Shown: one piece after another, positions 8,468 to 18,282 of the stretch
Numbering within the stretch: position 1 is the first letter of the stretch
How the letters are laid out: each line of letters opens with the position of its first letter
DNA from: Pseudobacter ginsenosidimutans
Lineage (GTDB): Bacteria > Bacteroidota > Bacteroidia > Chitinophagales > Chitinophagaceae
Direction of reading: 5' to 3'
NCBI RefSeq assembly: GCF_007970185.1
Contig: NZ_CP042431.1
Coordinates: forward strand, 1,488,001 to 1,552,000
Length of the DNA stretch: 64,000 bases
Position numbers and translations under genes: made by a program
Notes under the pieces: generated by a model
The model's database searches: none
What the model was told of the DNA's origin: nothing
The model's input: the letters and a program-made list of their open reading frames with translations, nothing else

Positions 8468-9697
8468 TCAGGTATGGTGTATGATACTTTCCTTCATCAG
8501 CGGGTGGTTTTTGGCCACCAGCGGTTTTTTGGTCAGCGCATTACCCACGGCGAACATGATCAGACCAACGAAGCCGGCTGCAACACCGAAGTCGAACAGG
8601 TTGAGCGTTACATGATCTTTCATTACGCTGGCGAATACCATCTGGTAGAAGTCGAACCAGTGACCAACCAGGATCACGATCGCCATCATAGCGATAGTGG
8701 TGTAATTCCTTTTTGATCCGCGACGCATCAGGATGAGGAACGGAGCCAGGAAGTTGATCACGAAGCTGAACCAGAATACGCCACTATAAGCACCAGTCTC
8801 ATGATCAGTAACGATACGTGAGCGGAAATAAACCGTTTCTTCAGGGATATTCGCATACCAGATCAGCATGTACTGGGAGAACCAGAGATATGTCCAGAAG
8901 ATAGAGAATGCGAACATGAATTTACCCAGGTCATGCAGATGCTCTTCGTTTGTGTATTCCAGGTAGTTCTGATTTTTCAGGTAAACTACAAAGAGGGCGA
9001 TCACTGCGATACCTGCAACGAAGGTGCTGGCGAAAGTATACCAGCTATACATGGTAGAGTACCAGTGAGCGTCGATGCTCATCAGCCAGAGCCAGGGAAC
9101 AGTGCTCATTACTGTGAGAGCGAACCACACGATGAATACGGCGGCCCATACAGTGTTCTTGAACAACCATTTCTTAGCAGACTCGTTACTGGCGGGCGGA
9201 TTGTTATCCAGCTCGCTGTTGAGTTTGCGCATTTTGGCGCCCAGAACGATCCAGCCGATCAGAGTGAGGGCAGTCCAAACAATGAAGAAACCTTTATTGA
9301 GGAATCCTGCTTTACCTTCCAGGATCTTGTCTCCGTCCGGATGCAGCCAGTGGTAGATATGCGGATCTACTGTCACCAGGCAGATGAGGATGATAGCAGT
9401 GATGATACCGATGGGGATCACCGCTGTAGAGATAGCTTGCGTAACCCTTCCGAAGGTCAGCTGCCAGCTTCCCCATGCGAGCGTGGTAGCGCACAAGAAG
9501 AACATAGACGCATTTACCACCAATAAAAAGTAGACGCTATTTTGCAACAGGGCAGCCCAAAACCTTTGGGGATGCTCGCTGTTCCCGTATAGGAAGAAAC
9601 CGATAATCACAGACAGCACACCGATTCCCATCAGGGCTAACGACCATGTTCTGTATCGCTTCGGTATCTCAAAAAATTCTTTAATAGCCATTGTCAA
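8468..9697 (-). CDS. actF: Alternative complex III subunit ActF
   Basis: A 409-residue integral membrane protein with about ten helices, related to ActC and the NrfD/PsrC quinol-binding family. It forms part of the membrane core of alternative complex III, which oxidises menaquinol and passes electrons to the aa3 oxidase. It has no cofactor motif. It ends LMKESIIHHT, one of several His-pair tails in this complex. Position after actE and before ctaC is the usual order. Confidence 0.92.
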   Translation of the reverse strand: MTMAIKEFFEIPKRYRTWSLALMGIGVLSVIIGFFLYGNSEHPQRFWAALLQNSVYFLLVVNASMFFLCATTLAWGSWQLTFGRVTQAISTAVIPIGIITAIILICLVTVDPHIYHWLHPDGDKILEGKAGFLNKGFFIVWTALTLIGWIVLGAKMRKLNSELDNNPPASNESAKKWLFKNTVWAAVFIVWFALTVMSTVPWLWLMSIDAHWYSTMYSWYTFASTFVAGIAVIALFVVYLKNQNYLEYTNEEHLHDLGKFMFAFSIFWTYLWFSQYMLIWYANIPEETVYFRSRIVTDHETGAYSGVFWFSFVINFLAPFLILMRRGSKRNYTTIAMMAIVILVGHWFDFYQMVFASVMKDHVTLNLFDFGVAAGFVGLIMFAVGNALTKKPLVAKNHPLMKESIIHHT

Positions 9698-9726
9698 CAG
9701 TTTATAATTTCAATGTGTCTTCTCAG

Positions 9727-10380
9727 TTATTTTTTAGCAGTTGTATCAGCAGCTGCGGGCTTCGCTTCTTCTGTGGCAGCTCCGTTAGCTTCAGCCTGTT
9801 TTGCTTTCACATAAGCGATCACCATCCAGCGCTGTGTTGTGCTGAGTTGTGAAGCGTAGCTACCCATCAGGTTCTTTCCGTAGGTTACGGAATACATCAT
9901 CTGACCGGCAGGCATATTCACATAAGTGGCGTTGGTTGCCAGGTTAGCGGGTGCAGCAGCGTAAGGGCCGTCTGTACCATCGCTTCTTTTGTGCAGCACA
10001 CCTGCGCCATCCAGTTTCGCGCCATGGCAGATACCACAGTTGATCAGGTAGAGACGCTCAGCTTCTGTATGCTGTTCGGGGCTCATAGCGGTGATTGGGT
10101 TAGGCACGGCTTTGGAAGCTTCATAGTTCACAGTCTCACCCTGTTTGTCGTGTGCAATAGGGAAAGGGAACATTTCGCCTCTTTTGATCGTACCTGGAAC
10201 AGGCTTGGCGTTGTAGTTAATGCCCAGCGCTTTGAAAGTATCAAGCGGGGTATAGCTTTCAACAGCCACACTATAGGCCATGTCTGGCATGTACGCCTTA
10301 CCGGGATTCCTGCTCGTATCACTACAACTCCAGGCTACAATGGCCAGTACAAAAACAGCTATGATCGATAATTTTTTCAT
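9727..10380 (-). CDS. actE: Alternative complex III monoheme cytochrome c ActE
   Basis: The 217-residue protein starts with a lipoprotein signal (lipobox AWSC, acylated Cys at residue 19) and has a single heme c site, CGICHGAKLDGAG, in a class I cytochrome c domain; the methionine ligand is probably in MMYSVTYGKNLMGSYA. It sits on the outer face of the membrane and carries electrons out of the complex. The tail is rich in Ala and Lys. Spacing to actD and actF is under 30 bases. Confidence 0.92.
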   Translation of the reverse strand: MKKLSIIAVFVLAIVAWSCSDTSRNPGKAYMPDMAYSVAVESYTPLDTFKALGINYNAKPVPGTIKRGEMFPFPIAHDKQGETVNYEASKAVPNPITAMSPEQHTEAERLYLINCGICHGAKLDGAGVLHKRSDGTDGPYAAAPANLATNATYVNMPAGQMMYSVTYGKNLMGSYASQLSTTQRWMVIAYVKAKQAEANGAATEEAKPAAADTTAKK

Positions 10381-10397
10381 CGTGCTTCAATATTCAA

Positions 10398-10985
10398 TTA
10401 TGCTGAAACGGTTTCGTCTGCGTATAACTTTTGCTCTTTGTCGTAACGACCCAGCCACCAGCCGGTCTCTGCGATCTGCGTATTCACTTCTTTAGCGCCG
10501 AGGCTGTTGAGCAATCCGCTGATCTCTGATTCATCGTTCCTGGGAGTTACTTCAATTACCATTACCATCTTGTCGTCAGTGGCCCTTGGATGGAAGTGAT
10601 GTTTCTTCACGAAGGGAGCCAGCTGGCAGAGATAGCAGAAAGTGAGCACCATACCTACGGCTGCGCACAATACTGTGAACTCGAACATGATGGGGATCCA
10701 CGCTGGCAAAGCGAAGTGGGGTTTACCACCGATGTTCAGCGGCCAGTCTTTGGTGAAGACCCAGGAGATGCAGCTCAAAGCGATGGTGGTACCAGTGATG
10801 CCATAGATGAAACCTGCAGTGTGAATGCTGGTGTCCCGCAGTCCCATGGCCTTGTCCAGACCGTGGATCGGCAACGGCGTATACACATCGTGCAGTTTAT
10901 ATCCAGACTTCCGTACTTTCTTCACGGCGTCAAATACCGCTTCTTCTTCATCAAAGCAACCGACTACAAATTTTTTAACAGCCAT
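10398..10985 (-). CDS. actD: Alternative complex III subunit ActD (DUF3341)
   Basis: A 195-residue DUF3341 protein with a soluble N-terminal ferredoxin-like part (FDEEEAVFDAVKKVRKSGY), two transmembrane helices (about 60-80 and 98-118) and a second soluble part. It is a structural subunit without cofactors. It lies between actC (28 bases upstream) and actE (17 bases downstream). Confidence 0.92.
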   Translation of the reverse strand: MAVKKFVVGCFDEEEAVFDAVKKVRKSGYKLHDVYTPLPIHGLDKAMGLRDTSIHTAGFIYGITGTTIALSCISWVFTKDWPLNIGGKPHFALPAWIPIMFEFTVLCAAVGMVLTFCYLCQLAPFVKKHHFHPRATDDKMVMVIEVTPRNDESEISGLLNSLGAKEVNTQIAETGWWLGRYDKEQKLYADETVSA

Positions 10986-11013
10986 ATAGCGATTTGTATA
11001 AGTTAAAATTCAA

Positions 11014-12465
11014 TTAGTGATGTGCAGCGTGCACTTCATGATACAACTGGTCAACGCTTTCGTTTTCCACTTTACCCATGTCTTTCTTGTAGCTCTCACC
11101 TGATTTCTTCAGGATATGCTTGATCTCAGCGATCGCGATAACCGGGAAGAATTTGCTGAACAGGAAGTAGCAGGTGAAGAACAATCCGAAAGTTCCGAGG
11201 TAGAAACCAACTTCCCAGATGGTAGGGCGGTAGTAAACAGCCCAGCTACTTGGGATATAGTCACGGTAGATGGAAGTAACGATGATCACAAAACGTTCGA
11301 ACCACATACCGATGTTCACGATCACAGACATGAAGAAGGTTACCACGATATTCCTTCTGAGTTTGCGGAACCAGAAGATCTGTGGTGAGAGTACGTTACA
11401 GCCCATCATCAGCCAGTAGCTCCATCCGTAGGGACTGAACAGGTCGAGCCTGTTATTCATGAATGCGTAGTTCTCATATGGGTTCTGACCATACCATGCG
11501 ATGAACAGCTCAGTGAGGTAAGCGATACCCACGATAGAACCGGTGAGTACGATAACCTTGTTCATCACCTCGATATGTTCCATGGTGATATAATCTTCGA
11601 GGGCCAGTACTTTCCTGGTTACCAGCAGCAGGGTTTGCACCATTGCGAAACCGGAGAAGATCGCACCCGCAACGAAGTAGGGCGGGAAGATGGTGGTGTG
11701 CCAACCGGGAACCACGGAGGTGGCGAAGTCAAACGATACCACAGTGTGTACTGAAAGTACGAGTGGTGTACTCAAACCGGCCAGTACGAGAGAGAGGCTC
11801 TCATGACGTTGCCAGTGTTTGGTAGAACCTGTCCAGCCGAACGCGAGCAGACCATACATGAACTTTCTCCATTTCAGTTTGGCGCGGTCGCGGATGGTAG
11901 CGAAGTCAGGGATCAGACCAGAATACCAGAACAGCAGTGATACGGTGAAATAAGTAGAGATCGCAAATACGTCCCACAACAGCGGAGAGTTGAAGTTAAC
12001 CCACAGCGGTCCGCGAGTGTTGGGGTAAGGCAGTACGAAGAAGGCCATCCATACACGACCCATGTGCCAGATCGGGAACTGGCCCGCGCACATTACGGCG
12101 AAGATGGTCATCGCTTCCGCAGCGCGGTTCACACCTGTTCTCCATCCCTGACGGAACAGCAGGAGGATCGCGGAGATCAGCGTACCGGCGTGACCGATAC
12201 CTACCCACCATACGAAGTTGGTGATGTCCCAACCCCAACCGATGGTTTTATGCAGGTTCCACTGACCCACACCGTAAGTTACCTCACGATAGATAGAGTA
12301 CACACCGAACAGCAGCAAGGCTACTGAGATGATGAACCCGATCCACCAGGCGCGGCTGGCCGGACCTTCAATAGGACGCACAATATCTTCCGTAACCTGG
12401 TGATAATCCTTTGTACCATCCACCAACGGTGCTCTTACTTGCGATTCGTACTTGAATGATGCCAT
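11014..12465 (-). CDS. actC: Alternative complex III subunit ActC (NrfD-like)
   Basis: The 483-residue NrfD/PsrC-family protein has about ten helices and is the likely menaquinol-binding and proton-translocating membrane subunit of alternative complex III. WWVGIGHAGTLISA and the HWQRHESLSLVLAGLSTPLVL helix region are typical of the family. The C-terminus is VHAAHH. It lies 63 bases after actB. Confidence 0.95.
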   Translation of the reverse strand: MASFKYESQVRAPLVDGTKDYHQVTEDIVRPIEGPASRAWWIGFIISVALLLFGVYSIYREVTYGVGQWNLHKTIGWGWDITNFVWWVGIGHAGTLISAILLLFRQGWRTGVNRAAEAMTIFAVMCAGQFPIWHMGRVWMAFFVLPYPNTRGPLWVNFNSPLLWDVFAISTYFTVSLLFWYSGLIPDFATIRDRAKLKWRKFMYGLLAFGWTGSTKHWQRHESLSLVLAGLSTPLVLSVHTVVSFDFATSVVPGWHTTIFPPYFVAGAIFSGFAMVQTLLLVTRKVLALEDYITMEHIEVMNKVIVLTGSIVGIAYLTELFIAWYGQNPYENYAFMNNRLDLFSPYGWSYWLMMGCNVLSPQIFWFRKLRRNIVVTFFMSVIVNIGMWFERFVIIVTSIYRDYIPSSWAVYYRPTIWEVGFYLGTFGLFFTCYFLFSKFFPVIAIAEIKHILKKSGESYKKDMGKVENESVDQLYHEVHAAHH

Positions 12466-12528
12466 TTGATATAAGCTTTAAGCTATTAGCATGTAGCTTG
12501 AAAAAAATTAATTCCTGATCACAACTCC

Positions 12529-15500
12529 TTAGTGCGCTGAATGATGTTCTCCAGCAGCAGCAGGCGTTTCAACTTTGTGTTCGAATACCTCAGCGCTCAG
12601 GTGACCTGCATTGGCGATCTCATGTGAGTTACGCACTTTAGCCAGGTAGTTGATGTTAGGCATTACGTGAATCTGCTCCAGTGCATGGTAGAGACGGAGA
12701 CCATTCTCTTTTCTCACCTTGCTTACTTCGCTCTCAGGGTTGTTGGCGTTACCGAACACGATCGCATCGGCGGCACAAGCCTGCTGACAAGCAGTCTTCA
12801 CATCGTCGTCCTGCAGTTCGCGGCCGGCTTTCTTCGCTTTCAGTTTACCTTCCTGCAGGCGCTGAACGCAGAAAGAACATTTCTCGATCACACCACGGCT
12901 GCGTACAGTAACGTCTGGGTTCAGTACCATGCGGGTGAGCTCGTCGTTCATCATCAGCACCACGTCATCCAGTTTACCCTCTTCAACAAGCGGGCGCTGG
13001 TTGTCTTTGAAGCTGTCTGCTCCGGTGTAGTCAGCCCAGTTGAAGCGACGTACTTTGAACGGACAGTTGTTGGCGCAATATCTTGTACCGATACAACGGT
13101 TATAAGTCATTTGGTTCAGACCTTCACTGCTGTGGTTGGTAGCGGCAACCGGACAAACGTTTTCGCATGGAGCGTTGTCGCAGTGCTGACACAACATCGG
13201 CATGAATACAGTCTGGATGCTGTCAGAATCGTTGGGGTTACCACTGAAGTAACGGTCGATGCGCAGCCAGTGCATATCGTGGAACCTTGCTACTTCATGT
13301 TTACCAACGATGGGAATATTGTTCTCAGCGTTACAGGCTACCACGCAGGCGCCGCAACCGTAACAGCTGTTGAGATCGATGCTCATGCCCCATTTGATAC
13401 CAGGACGGGCGTGAACAGGATAGAGTGTACCTTCTTTCTCGTAGTTATCGAGACCACCCCATGGAGCCAGTTCTTTCGCCCTTGCGTCACGGATAATGGT
13501 TGGGGTTTTCTTGAATTCATCAAGCGTAACTTCCTTCACCACTTCATGACGGCCTTCGTAGCTATTGTGGTTCTGGGTTTGCGCGATCTTGTATTCTTTG
13601 CTCAGTTTCTTCACTTCCACCTTGTCTGTAGCGATCCACTCAACAGTAGATCCGTTGTATGACAGTAATGGGTAAGCGTTGAAACCTACGGGAGCACCAC
13701 CGATCGCAACCACTGATCTTCCGATCTCTTTCACACGGCCGTAACCTACGGCAATGGCGATGGTGTTGGGCTGTGTACCGGGAATTACCATGATCGGCAA
13801 TTCCAGTTTTTTATTTCCTACAGTGAGCTCGAGCATGGGCTTCATCACTTCCACCTCATACTTGTCTGCACCGCGGCTGTTGCTGATGTCTATGCCGAAC
13901 ATTTCTTTCGCCATGGCGGGAGAAATGACAGCGTAGTTATCCCAGGATACGCGGGTGATCGGATCAGGCATTTCGAGCAACCAGGGTTGTTGCCTTGTTT
14001 ACCATCGCCCATCGATACTTTCTGGTAGATCACCACTTCAACATTACCGCCTTTCTTCATTCCGGCAGCGGCCGCCTGTGCACCTGCTACTGCAGCGCCG
14101 TTGAAGGCAGCACCAGCGGGAGCGATCTCGGTTTCGATGATACCATCCTGCAGGGCTTTGTTGTAGTTGTCTGCAGTTCCGAGTTTGGCTGTCCAGTAAT
14201 TCTTGAAGTAGAGATCATATGCTGTTGCGTTGCCGGCCCATTTCAGAAGAGAGTCCTGAACAGGTCTTGTATCGAACAGCGGATTGATAGTTGGCTGGAT
14301 CATGCTGATCTGGCCAGCTTTGAATTCTGCATCACCCCAGCTTTCGAGGAAGTGAGGAGCGGGCAGAGAATATTTACAACCCTGAGTGGTTTCGTCCATT
14401 TTCTCATTGAAGGAAACGGTAACAGAAACTTTAGCGAGGGCTTTTTTGAATCTATCGCCATCGAAGTATTCGTAAGCGGGGTTCACGCGGTCGATCAGGA
14501 GCGCGCCCACTCTTCCGGCTTCCATATCAGCAACCAGGGTAGCCATTTCACTGTCCAGACCCTGATGGGTGAGGATGGGAGCAGCCCAGTTGATGGTAGT
14601 GCCGTTTGCACCGATCGCTTCGTTGATAGCGTTCACCAGGATCTGAATGTTCACATTGTTGCTGTCTGCAACAACCAGTGCTTTGCCTCTGTTGGCAGCC
14701 AGGTCTTTCGCAGCGGCTTCAATGCCTTTCTTCAGATTGCCTTCCACACCAACAGCGCCTTGTCCGTTCACTGCGCTGAGCAGGGCGGCAGCCACAACAC
14801 CGATCTGTGAAGGGCGGTGGGTATAACGTTCATCCGCATTCGAACCTGTGAGGCTCATCATGCTTTCGAACTGGTAGTGTTTGCTGATATCGGGGTTCTT
14901 TTCGTTCACCTTTCTTCCTGCGCTGTATCCGCGTTGGAATTCAACGGGCTCAACCAGGTGGCGAGGAAATCTGCTCCGAGGCTCACGATCACTTTTGCAT
15001 TTTCAAACTGATAAGAAGGAATGGCTTTCTTACCGTAAGTGGCTTCGTTGGCCAGGATCATACCGCTATAAGAGATAGCGTCGAACTGAACATGGCGGCT
15101 GCCCGGATATTTGGCCAGGAATTCGCCGATGACCTGTTTGTATGTGGGAGAGTTTACAGTTGCAGTAAGGAGCACGATGGGAGCGCCGTTGAGGGCAGCC
15201 AGTGCATCAGTGATCTGTTTGTCGATCACATCATAATGAACCGCAGTTTTGTTTGCTTCCGGATTGCGAAGGCGTGCAGTATCGTACAGGTCCAGCACAG
15301 AAGCCTGCACTCTTGCAGTAGTGGCTCCTTTTGTGGATTTGCTGAGGGTGTTGCCCTCAACCTTGATGGGCCTTCCGTCACGCACTTTCGCTACGATGGG
15401 AATTGCTTCGCCACCGCTGATATAGGTAGTAGCATAGTAATCAGCAACACCCGGAACGATATCCTGTGGTCTGTTCACATAAGGAACAGCTTTCCTTACA

Positions 15501-15715
15501 GGAACTTCGCAACTGGCGGCGGCCATGGCGGCAGCAGTGCTGAATCCTAAATATTTAAGAAAATCTCTACGGGTTGCAGAACCATTGGCTAATCCGTTGT
15601 TGTCTGCAGCATCTTGAACCGGCAAGTCCTCGTTGAATTCGTTCTCTGCCAACTTTTGATGGGCCTCACTGTTGTTGAGCTCTGTGAAACTCTGCCAGTA
15701 CTTTTTTTTAGCCAT
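12529..15715 (-). CDS. actB: Alternative complex III subunit ActB, frame broken twice
   Basis: ActB (about 1062 residues once repaired) combines a molybdopterin-oxidoreductase-like domain without cofactor and an iron-sulfur domain. Residues 48-54 (TRRDFLK) are a Tat signal and AASC (C69) a lipobox, so it is probably an exported lipoprotein. The Fe-S part has CYGCGACVVAC, CQHCDNAPCENVC, CIGTRYCANNC, CSFC and CQQAC, 15 cysteines in all. The sequence as given is cut into three frames: 15715-14906, about 14909-13981, and 13980-12529. One extra C at the CCC run opposite 14946-14948 restores LSPVEFQRGYSAGRK; one extra C opposite 13984-13986 restores NNPWLLEMPDP. Both joins read smoothly, so sequence error is far more likely than loss of this essential subunit. 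Confidence 0.9.
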
Positions 15716-15765
15716 TTATATCAGTTTGAAAAATTTGGAAAAAGGGGGCGTTATCGAGTTTTCGA

Positions 15766-17019
15766 TTAATAGTGACATTTCTGACACTCGGTACCGCCGA
15801 TATCACTTACAGTCACGCTGTCTCTTGTTTTATTCTTGATCTCGTTGTGATACTTTTCGTAAATGCTGTAGAACTTGTTGTCAACGAAATCAACTTTTGT
15901 TTCACGGTGACAGTTCACGCACCATCCCATGCTGAGCTCTGCAACCTGCTTCACTTCATGCATATTGTTGATTTCGCCGTGACAGGTCTGACATTGTACT
16001 TTTCCAGCTTTCACGTGTTGAGCGTGGCTGAAGAATACGTGATCAGGCAGGTTGTGGATCTTCACCCACTCAACTGGCTTTTCTTCACCGGTATATTGTT
16101 TCTTGGCAGGATCCCATCCGGCAGCAGCGTAGATCTTCTGGATCTCTGCAGTACCGTTCACTTCGGTTCCGTCTTCCTTATAGATAGGATCACCAGTGTA
16201 TTCATTGATGCTCATGTGACAGTTCATACAAACGTTCACAGAAGGAATAGAAGCCTGTTTGCTTTCCATAGCGCCGCCGTGACAGTACAGACAGTTGATC
16301 TGGTTGGTTCCGGCATGCACTTTGTGAGAGTAGTAAATCGGTTGTACGGGCTCGTAACCTTTTCTGCGATCGAGGCCGATCATACCTTTGGTAACGAAGA
16401 AACCGCCGATCACGAAAAGCAATACAGTGATGAGAGCGATATAAGTTTTATTTCTGTAGAAAGGAATAGGCTCTTGTGCAGGAATACCGTCTTTATCATC
16501 GGCCAGCTTCTTCAGGTTGCTGTTAACACCGAGCATCACGAGGGCTACAACGGCAAGGATCAGGGTAAGAACGCCGTAGAGGATAGCGTTGTCTGAAGAA
16601 CCCATTTTACCATCAGCAGGAGCGCCGTCACCGGTTTTAGGAGCAGGAGCTTTATACTCGCGTACATATTTCAGGATGGCTTCGATCTCTTCATCAGTCA
16701 TCGCAGGAAATACGTTCATCGGAGTTTTATTCCACTGAAGGAACAGATCGTTGAAGTATTTATTTCCTGAAGCCAGTACTTTCTGGTTGTTGCGGATCCA
16801 CTCATGAAGGAGTTTTTTATCCTTCACACGGTCTTCGATTCCCTGCAGTTTCGGGCCAGTCAGGTCTTTAACCACACTGTGACAAGTGGCGCAATTATCC
16901 TGGAACAATTTCGCCCCATCTTGCGCAGTCAACTTATTTCCGAACGACAATAACGTAATCAATAATACACTGAGAAGGGCCCCTCTGGCAATTGGTCTTT
17001 GTACTCTGTGGTCAATCAT
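15766..17019 (-). CDS. actA: Alternative complex III multiheme cytochrome c ActA
   Basis: The 417-residue protein has a signal peptide (residues 1-32), an N-terminal monoheme cytochrome c domain (CATCH at 43), two transmembrane helices (about 146-165, 192-210) and a C-terminal pentaheme domain with CxxCH at 243, 264, 343, 367 and 412. That makes six heme c sites. ActA receives electrons from the Fe-S clusters of ActB. As first gene of the operon it lies behind the promoter and palindromes at 17069-17190. The fused N-terminal domain could act as an extra electron shuttle to CuA; that is inference. Confidence 0.94.
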   Translation of the reverse strand: MIDHRVQRPIARGALLSVLLITLLSFGNKLTAQDGAKLFQDNCATCHSVVKDLTGPKLQGIEDRVKDKKLLHEWIRNNQKVLASGNKYFNDLFLQWNKTPMNVFPAMTDEEIEAILKYVREYKAPAPKTGDGAPADGKMGSSDNAILYGVLTLILAVVALVMLGVNSNLKKLADDKDGIPAQEPIPFYRNKTYIALITVLLFVIGGFFVTKGMIGLDRRKGYEPVQPIYYSHKVHAGTNQINCLYCHGGAMESKQASIPSVNVCMNCHMSINEYTGDPIYKEDGTEVNGTAEIQKIYAAAGWDPAKKQYTGEEKPVEWVKIHNLPDHVFFSHAQHVKAGKVQCQTCHGEINNMHEVKQVAELSMGWCVNCHRETKVDFVDNKFYSIYEKYHNEIKNKTRDSVTVSDIGGTECQKCHY

Positions 17020-17068
17020 ATCAGTTGAATATGACGAGATTATGTGGAAAAATTTCCTGATTTGGCTG

Positions 17069-17101
17069 CAAAAATAAGTCAGGATTCTAACAAAATATCA
17101 A
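17069..17101 (-). promoter_or_regulatory. Promoter of the act-cta operon
   Basis: TATTTTTG (17069-17076, minus strand) matches TAnnTTTG exactly and TTG lies 22 bases upstream (17099-17101). The start codon of actA is about 50 bases downstream. No other gap in the following 14 kb looks like a better promoter. Confidence 0.5.
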
Positions 17102-17168
17102 CATAGTTAAAATTTTTTTAAGCCAGTCCTGTAGCGGGTTTCAGCCGATTTTTTTATTAAAATCCATT

Positions 17169-17190
17169 ATGTCATGACATTAATGTCATG
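17169..17190. promoter_or_regulatory. Nested perfect palindromes, candidate operator
   Basis: CATGACATTAATGTCATG (17173-17190) is an 18-bp perfect palindrome and overlaps a second, ATGTCATGACAT (17169-17180), so ATGTCATG occurs twice. It lies about 95 bases upstream of the actA -7 box and 125 bases before the DUF6787-purN gene, in the divergent region. A dimeric regulator site is the simplest reading; the regulator is unknown. A small CCCCATTTTGGGG dyad follows at 17200-17212. Apart from these and the promoter, 17020-17313 shows nothing recognisable. Confidence 0.5.
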
Positions 17191-17313
17191 TTTTTGTCAC
17201 CCCATTTTGGGGAGAGAGCGAGTGTGGAAAAGCAGCGAATCTCATATAATTGATAAATGCAATATGGAACGGCAAAATGCAAAATCTGACCAAATTGCCT
17301 CACTTTTGCGTCC

Positions 17314-18222
17314 ATGTTTGAAAGGCTTCAACAAAAATGGAAGGTCAACGGATGGCGCCTGCTTCTCATTCTCGTCACCTTCGCAGTGGGCGGCAGCCTC
17401 TGCGGCTACCTCGGCCGGCTCATCCTTAATCAACTGACCATCAGCCAATCCGTAATACGTATTATATTATATATAGTACTCGTAACAATCCTCTGGCCTT
17501 TCTGCGTGATCCTGATCAGCATACCCACCGGCCAGTTCTTCTTCTTCCGGTCCTACCTCAAAAAAATGGGACAAAGGATCGCAGGCAAAAAAACGCAGAC
17601 CACCGATAAACTTATCATGAACACAGAAGAAAAGTCGTCACCATTCCGCATTGCCGTATTCGCCTCCGGCGCCGGCTCCAATGCAGCGAAGATCATCGAA
17701 TACTTTAAAGGGAAGCCTGGCATCGAGATCGGCCTCATTGTTTGCAATAAACCGGAAGCCGGTGTATTGAGCATCGCGCAGAAAGAAGGTATCCCCACCC
17801 TGCTGATCGAAAAAGAAAAATTCTTCCGGGGCAACGCCTATGTTGATGAACTGCAGCACGCGAATATCAGTTTCATCGTGCTGGCAGGTTTTCTCTGGAA
17901 AGTACCCGTTGCGCTGGTGCAGGCATTCAGCGGCCATATCGTGAACATCCATCCCGCACTTCTTCCCAACTATGGTGGTAAAGGAATGTATGGAATGCAT
18001 GTTCACAATGCCGTGATCAATGCCAAAGAAAAAGAAAGCGGTATCTCCATTCATTTTGTAGATGAAGTATATGATCATGGTGCAGTGATCTACCAGGCCA
18101 TTTGTTCCATCACAGATACCGATACACCAGAAACGCTTGCTCAAAAAATCCATCAGCTTGAACATGCACATTATCCACGTGTAATTGAAGAAGTGATCAC
18201 CAAGTTGCAAAAACGCAGTTAA
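17314..18222 (+). CDS. purN: Membrane DUF6787 domain fused to PurN GAR formyltransferase
   Basis: One 302-residue frame holds two parts. Residues 1-100 resemble the small two-helix DUF6787 membrane proteins of Bacteroidota. Residues 102-302 are phosphoribosylglycinamide formyltransferase: FASGAGSN phosphate loop, catalytic N and H in VNIHPALLPNYGGKG and D in HFVDEVYDHGAVI. PurN transfers a formyl group from 10-formyl-THF to GAR in purine synthesis and is normally a separate 190-residue soluble enzyme. An internal ATG at 17617 would give that enzyme alone. The link contains a run of seven A (17587-17593); one more A would end the first part after about 98 codons. So this may be a true fusion, two coupled genes, or a sequence error. 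Confidence 0.8.
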   Translation: MFERLQQKWKVNGWRLLLILVTFAVGGSLCGYLGRLILNQLTISQSVIRIILYIVLVTILWPFCVILISIPTGQFFFFRSYLKKMGQRIAGKKTQTTDKLIMNTEEKSSPFRIAVFASGAGSNAAKIIEYFKGKPGIEIGLIVCNKPEAGVLSIAQKEGIPTLLIEKEKFFRGNAYVDELQHANISFIVLAGFLWKVPVALVQAFSGHIVNIHPALLPNYGGKGMYGMHVHNAVINAKEKESGISIHFVDEVYDHGAVIYQAICSITDTDTPETLAQKIHQLEHAHYPRVIEEVITKLQKRS

Positions 18223-18282
18223 ATAAACCGAACCCTCGGTTACAAATACTATCTTGCTGGTGTATCAATCATTTAAAACACG

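Noticed and set aside
12667-13662. 331-codon plus-strand open frame opposite actB
   Set aside because: It mirrors the conserved Fe-S part of actB and has no family features; long antisense frames here come from codon bias.
12529-15715. Programmed frameshifting in actB
   Set aside because: Neither site is a classic X-XXY-YYZ heptamer, and the same kind of break occurs in two unrelated genes of the window, which favours sequence error.
15772-16596. 274-codon plus-strand frame opposite actA
   Set aside because: It is antisense to the heme-binding region and has no recognisable features.
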